Of a stretch of DNA of 64,000 nt, positions 61,926-64,000 are shown one piece after another. The translations under genes and the position numbers were made by a program. Where the stretch lies: assembly GCA_017440275.1 (NCBI GenBank), contig JAFSHN010000050.1, positions 1-64,000 on the forward strand, read 5' to 3'. The notes below the pieces were generated by a model. The model was not told the origin of the DNA. It was given only the letters and a program-made list of their open reading frames with translations, and ran no database searches. Position 1 is the stretch's first letter, and each line of letters opens with the position of its first letter. Source of the stretch: Bacillota bacterium (GTDB taxonomy: Bacteria; Bacillota; Clostridia; Peptostreptococcales; Anaerovoracaceae).

Positions 61926-63005
61926 TTATCTCTGTACGCGAGCGGTGCCTGCGTAAATGTCCCAAACCTGTTTTTCGTCTGCAGGTTCAGCATAGTCGTT
62001 TAAGCTGCTTGCTGCAAGAACGCCGCTTGCCCATCCGAACTGCAGGCACTTAGCAGGTTCCCAGCCCTGAGTTAAGCCGTAAAGCAGACCGCCTGTGAAT
62101 CCGTCACCGCCGCCGATTCTGTCCATTACAGGAATTGGACGAGGTTCTTCTACACACCAAGTATCGTCTGCCAGCAGGATTCCGCCCCACAGGTGTTCGT
62201 TTGCACTGATTACCTGACGGAGGGTTGTACCGAATACCTTAGCATTGGAGTACTTTTCCTTAACCTGAGTAATCATTTCCTTGAAGCTTTCAATCTTGGA
62301 CTTTAAGTCCTTGCCGCCTGCTTCAGGACCCTTGAATCCCAGACAAAGCTGGAAGTCTTCTTCGTTGCCAACCAGTACGTCAGCTACAGATGCGATTTCG
62401 TGGAACGCAGCTCTCAGTTCTTCTTCTCTGCCCTTCCAGAAAGTAGCTCTGTGATTTAAGTCAAAGCTTACTAAAGTTCCGTGAGCCTTTGCAGCTTTTG
62501 CAACATCCAGACAGAACTTAGTTGTTTCTTCACTCATTGCTGCAATAAGTCCGGAGATGTGAAGAATACCAACGCCTTCTTCTCCGAAAATTCTTTCAAT
62601 ATCAAATTCTTCAATGGAAAGAGTTCTTCCTACTTCTCCTGCACGGTCATTCCAAACTCTTGGCGCTCTCAGACCGAAACCGGAGTCAGCGATATTGAAC
62701 TGATGACGGTAGCCCCATGGGCCGCCCTGTTCTGCATCTACGCCTTCGTAACGGATGTTACGGGAACGCAGTTCACTCTTGATAAAATCTGCAATTGGGC
62801 TTCCTTTAACGAACTTTGTCAATACGAGACATTCGTGTCCTAAAGAAGCCGCAACATTTAATACGTTGCTTTCAGCGCTTGTGCACTGCATGATAAAACG
62901 ATTGCTGTTATGTACAGCCATTCTGTTTTCAGGTGTGATACGCACGCCGATAGAAGTTGGGCATGCAATTGCATAACGATAGTTGCTGCGGAGATTCAGT
63001 TCCAT
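61926..63005 (-). CDS. PfkB-family sugar kinase
   Basis: The 359-residue ribokinase-fold enzyme ends with RIGGGDGFTGGLLYGL, the anion-hole/catalytic Asp motif (GAGD variant). The ATG at 63005 follows AAGGA; the longer frame to 63044 lacks a site. KDG kinases belong to this family, but the operon lacks a mannonate dehydratase and KDPG aldolase, and the next gene is gnd. Gluconate is therefore a plausible substrate, yielding 6-phosphogluconate. Both remain options. Confidence 0.85.
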   Translation of the reverse strand: MELNLRSNYRYAIACPTSIGVRITPENRMAVHNSNRFIMQCTSAESNVLNVAASLGHECLVLTKFVKGSPIADFIKSELRSRNIRYEGVDAEQGGPWGYRHQFNIADSGFGLRAPRVWNDRAGEVGRTLSIEEFDIERIFGEEGVGILHISGLIAAMSEETTKFCLDVAKAAKAHGTLVSFDLNHRATFWKGREEELRAAFHEIASVADVLVGNEEDFQLCLGFKGPEAGGKDLKSKIESFKEMITQVKEKYSNAKVFGTTLRQVISANEHLWGGILLADDTWCVEEPRPIPVMDRIGGGDGFTGGLLYGLTQGWEPAKCLQFGWASGVLAASSLNDYAEPADEKQVWDIYAGTARVQR

Positions 63006-63123
63006 TGTAATAATTCCTTTCTGTATACGAAAAATTATTGTCATCTAATTTATTAACATATTTCGACACTTTATTTTACAACATAATCTATTTCAATTCC
63101 ATTGCATTTTATGCCAAAGAATA

Positions 63124-63152
63124 TTGCAAAAAGGCGCATATAGTTATATACT
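63124..63152 (+). promoter_or_regulatory. Promoter of the AraC-type regulator
   Basis: TTGCAA (63124-63129) and TATACT (63147-63152) are 17 bases apart on the plus strand, 27 bases before the ATG. It shares the 170-base divergent spacer with the hexuronate operon, whose own promoter is not clear to me. Confidence 0.7.
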
Positions 63153-63179
63153 TTAGAAAAAGGAGAGGAGGATTTGCAA

Positions 63180-63986
63180 ATGCCGCATATTTTTTCACAT
63201 AAGGGCACAAAAATATACAGTCACCACAGTGTGGATTCCTATCCTGATGCCAATGTTTTCAATATGCACGCCCACGACTGGCTTGAAATATTGTATTGCA
63301 TTTCCGGCAAAGGAAACTACATTGTAGAAGACAGTATTTACTCCCTGGAGCCGGGAGATATCTTCATTATCCGTCCCGGCGAAATGCACAAATTGCAAAT
63401 TGATTCATCGAGTGCCTACGAAAGAATTGTCATCCGTTTTTCGCCTGATTTATTTGATGATTACAGTGCAAAAGATGCACTCTTAAAAATTTTTTACGAC
63501 AGACGTAAAGGTCAGCACAATCGTCATCGGATTGACGATTTAAATATTGTGAAGACGGCATTTTCAAACTACGAGTTTAAGAATATTTATAATATAGAAT
63601 TAAATCTGCTAGGGCGCCTCATACTGATTTTGACCGCTTTGGAAGGGATATATACCTCCTCTGAGGAGTCTGTTTCTTCAAACATTCAAAGTAAACTGCT
63701 CTCTTATGTTGACGAGCATCTTTTCGATAATATTTCCGTCGGTGATATAGCAGAAGCCTTCGGCAAAAGCCGTTCTCAAATCAACAGAATTTTCAGCCGT
63801 ATGACAGGAAAAAGTCTTTGGGATTACGTTATTACCAAAAGACTTATGGCAGCCCGCACAATGATACAAAGCGGAGAGTCAGCTCACGAAGCCTGCAACG
63901 ACTGCGGTTTTTCAGACTACTCGGCCTTTTACAGAGCATATAAGGCAAGATTCGGCAACTCTCCTCGTGACGATGCACCAAAGTAA
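63180..63986 (+). CDS. AraC-family regulator of the hexuronate operon
   Basis: An N-terminal cupin domain (about 1-140, with HAHDWLEILYCISGKG and LEPGDIFIIRPGEMHKL) precedes a C-terminal double HTH (about 170-268, with ISVGDIAEAFGKSRSQINRIF and the FSDYSAFYRAYKARFG segment). The ATG at 63180 follows GGAGG by eight bases; TTG at 63174 is too close. It is divergent from the PfkB gene and probably activates the operon on sensing a uronate or aldonate. Confidence 0.92.
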   Translation: MPHIFSHKGTKIYSHHSVDSYPDANVFNMHAHDWLEILYCISGKGNYIVEDSIYSLEPGDIFIIRPGEMHKLQIDSSSAYERIVIRFSPDLFDDYSAKDALLKIFYDRRKGQHNRHRIDDLNIVKTAFSNYEFKNIYNIELNLLGRLILILTALEGIYTSSEESVSSNIQSKLLSYVDEHLFDNISVGDIAEAFGKSRSQINRIFSRMTGKSLWDYVITKRLMAARTMIQSGESAHEACNDCGFSDYSAFYRAYKARFGNSPRDDAPK

Positions 63987-64000
63987 TCGAATTGCCACAA

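Overview
The window reads as chromosome of a low-to-moderate GC Gram-positive anaerobe, most likely class Clostridia. The signs are the cdaA-cdaR-glmM operon, comFC-hpf with a candidate raiA RNA between them, ferredoxin-type redox proteins, strong AGGAGG ribosome sites, many simple hairpin-plus-T terminators, and a Firmicutes-type EssC/EsaB/WXG100 secretion locus. Peptostreptococcales/Anaerovoracaceae-like is only a guess. No rRNA, tRNA, IS element or prophage was seen.

Layout. 1-356: the start of a NhaC-type antiporter gene that changes in frame into a GC-richer, Bacteroidota-like sequence at the window edge, probably an assembly chimera. 556-6628: a tiny hydrophobic peptide, then the housekeeping operon cdaA-cdaR-glmM-ahcY-ywlG and hpf. 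6765-6996: candidate raiA RNA. 7009-12638: comFC, a short RecD2-like helicase, a CCA-type nucleotidyltransferase with an altered metal motif, a YhaM exonuclease and an orphan PD-(D/E)XK protein. 12694-13047: an array of regularly spaced imperfect palindromes, then nadE. 13860-19342: a two-component system, a class B PBP and an FHA-SEDS (FtsW/RodA) fusion. 19485-40666: accessory metabolism and transport, including a DUF134 regulator with twin operators, APC, EamA, MATE, SulP, AGCS and AI-2E family transporters, a bactofilin pair and a polysaccharide deacetylase.

40708-54949 is the most interesting part. One 13-gene operon encodes an EssC ATPase with an FHA domain, an EsaB-like ubiquitin fold, five WXG100-like helical proteins, an EspG-like protein, DUF4176, a PP2C phosphatase, an unrecognised beta-rich protein and two cytosolic Hanks-type kinases. 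The kinases share acidic threonine motifs in their linkers, and one ends in two copies of the domain found in the beta-rich protein. EssA, EssB and EsaA are absent from the locus. This suggests a type VII-like system controlled by threonine phosphorylation and FHA docking, similar in logic to the PpkA/PppA/Fha control of T6SS. A second palindrome array sits upstream of its promoter.

55303-63986 is a hexuronate operon with a divergent AraC regulator. It holds uxaC, an SDR-type fructuronate reductase, a LarA-family nickel epimerase, a PfkB kinase and gnd. No mannonate dehydratase or KDPG aldolase is present. The set can be read as glucuronate to fructuronate to mannonate to gluconate to 6-phosphogluconate to ribulose 5-phosphate, a route that avoids the Ashwell dehydratase step.
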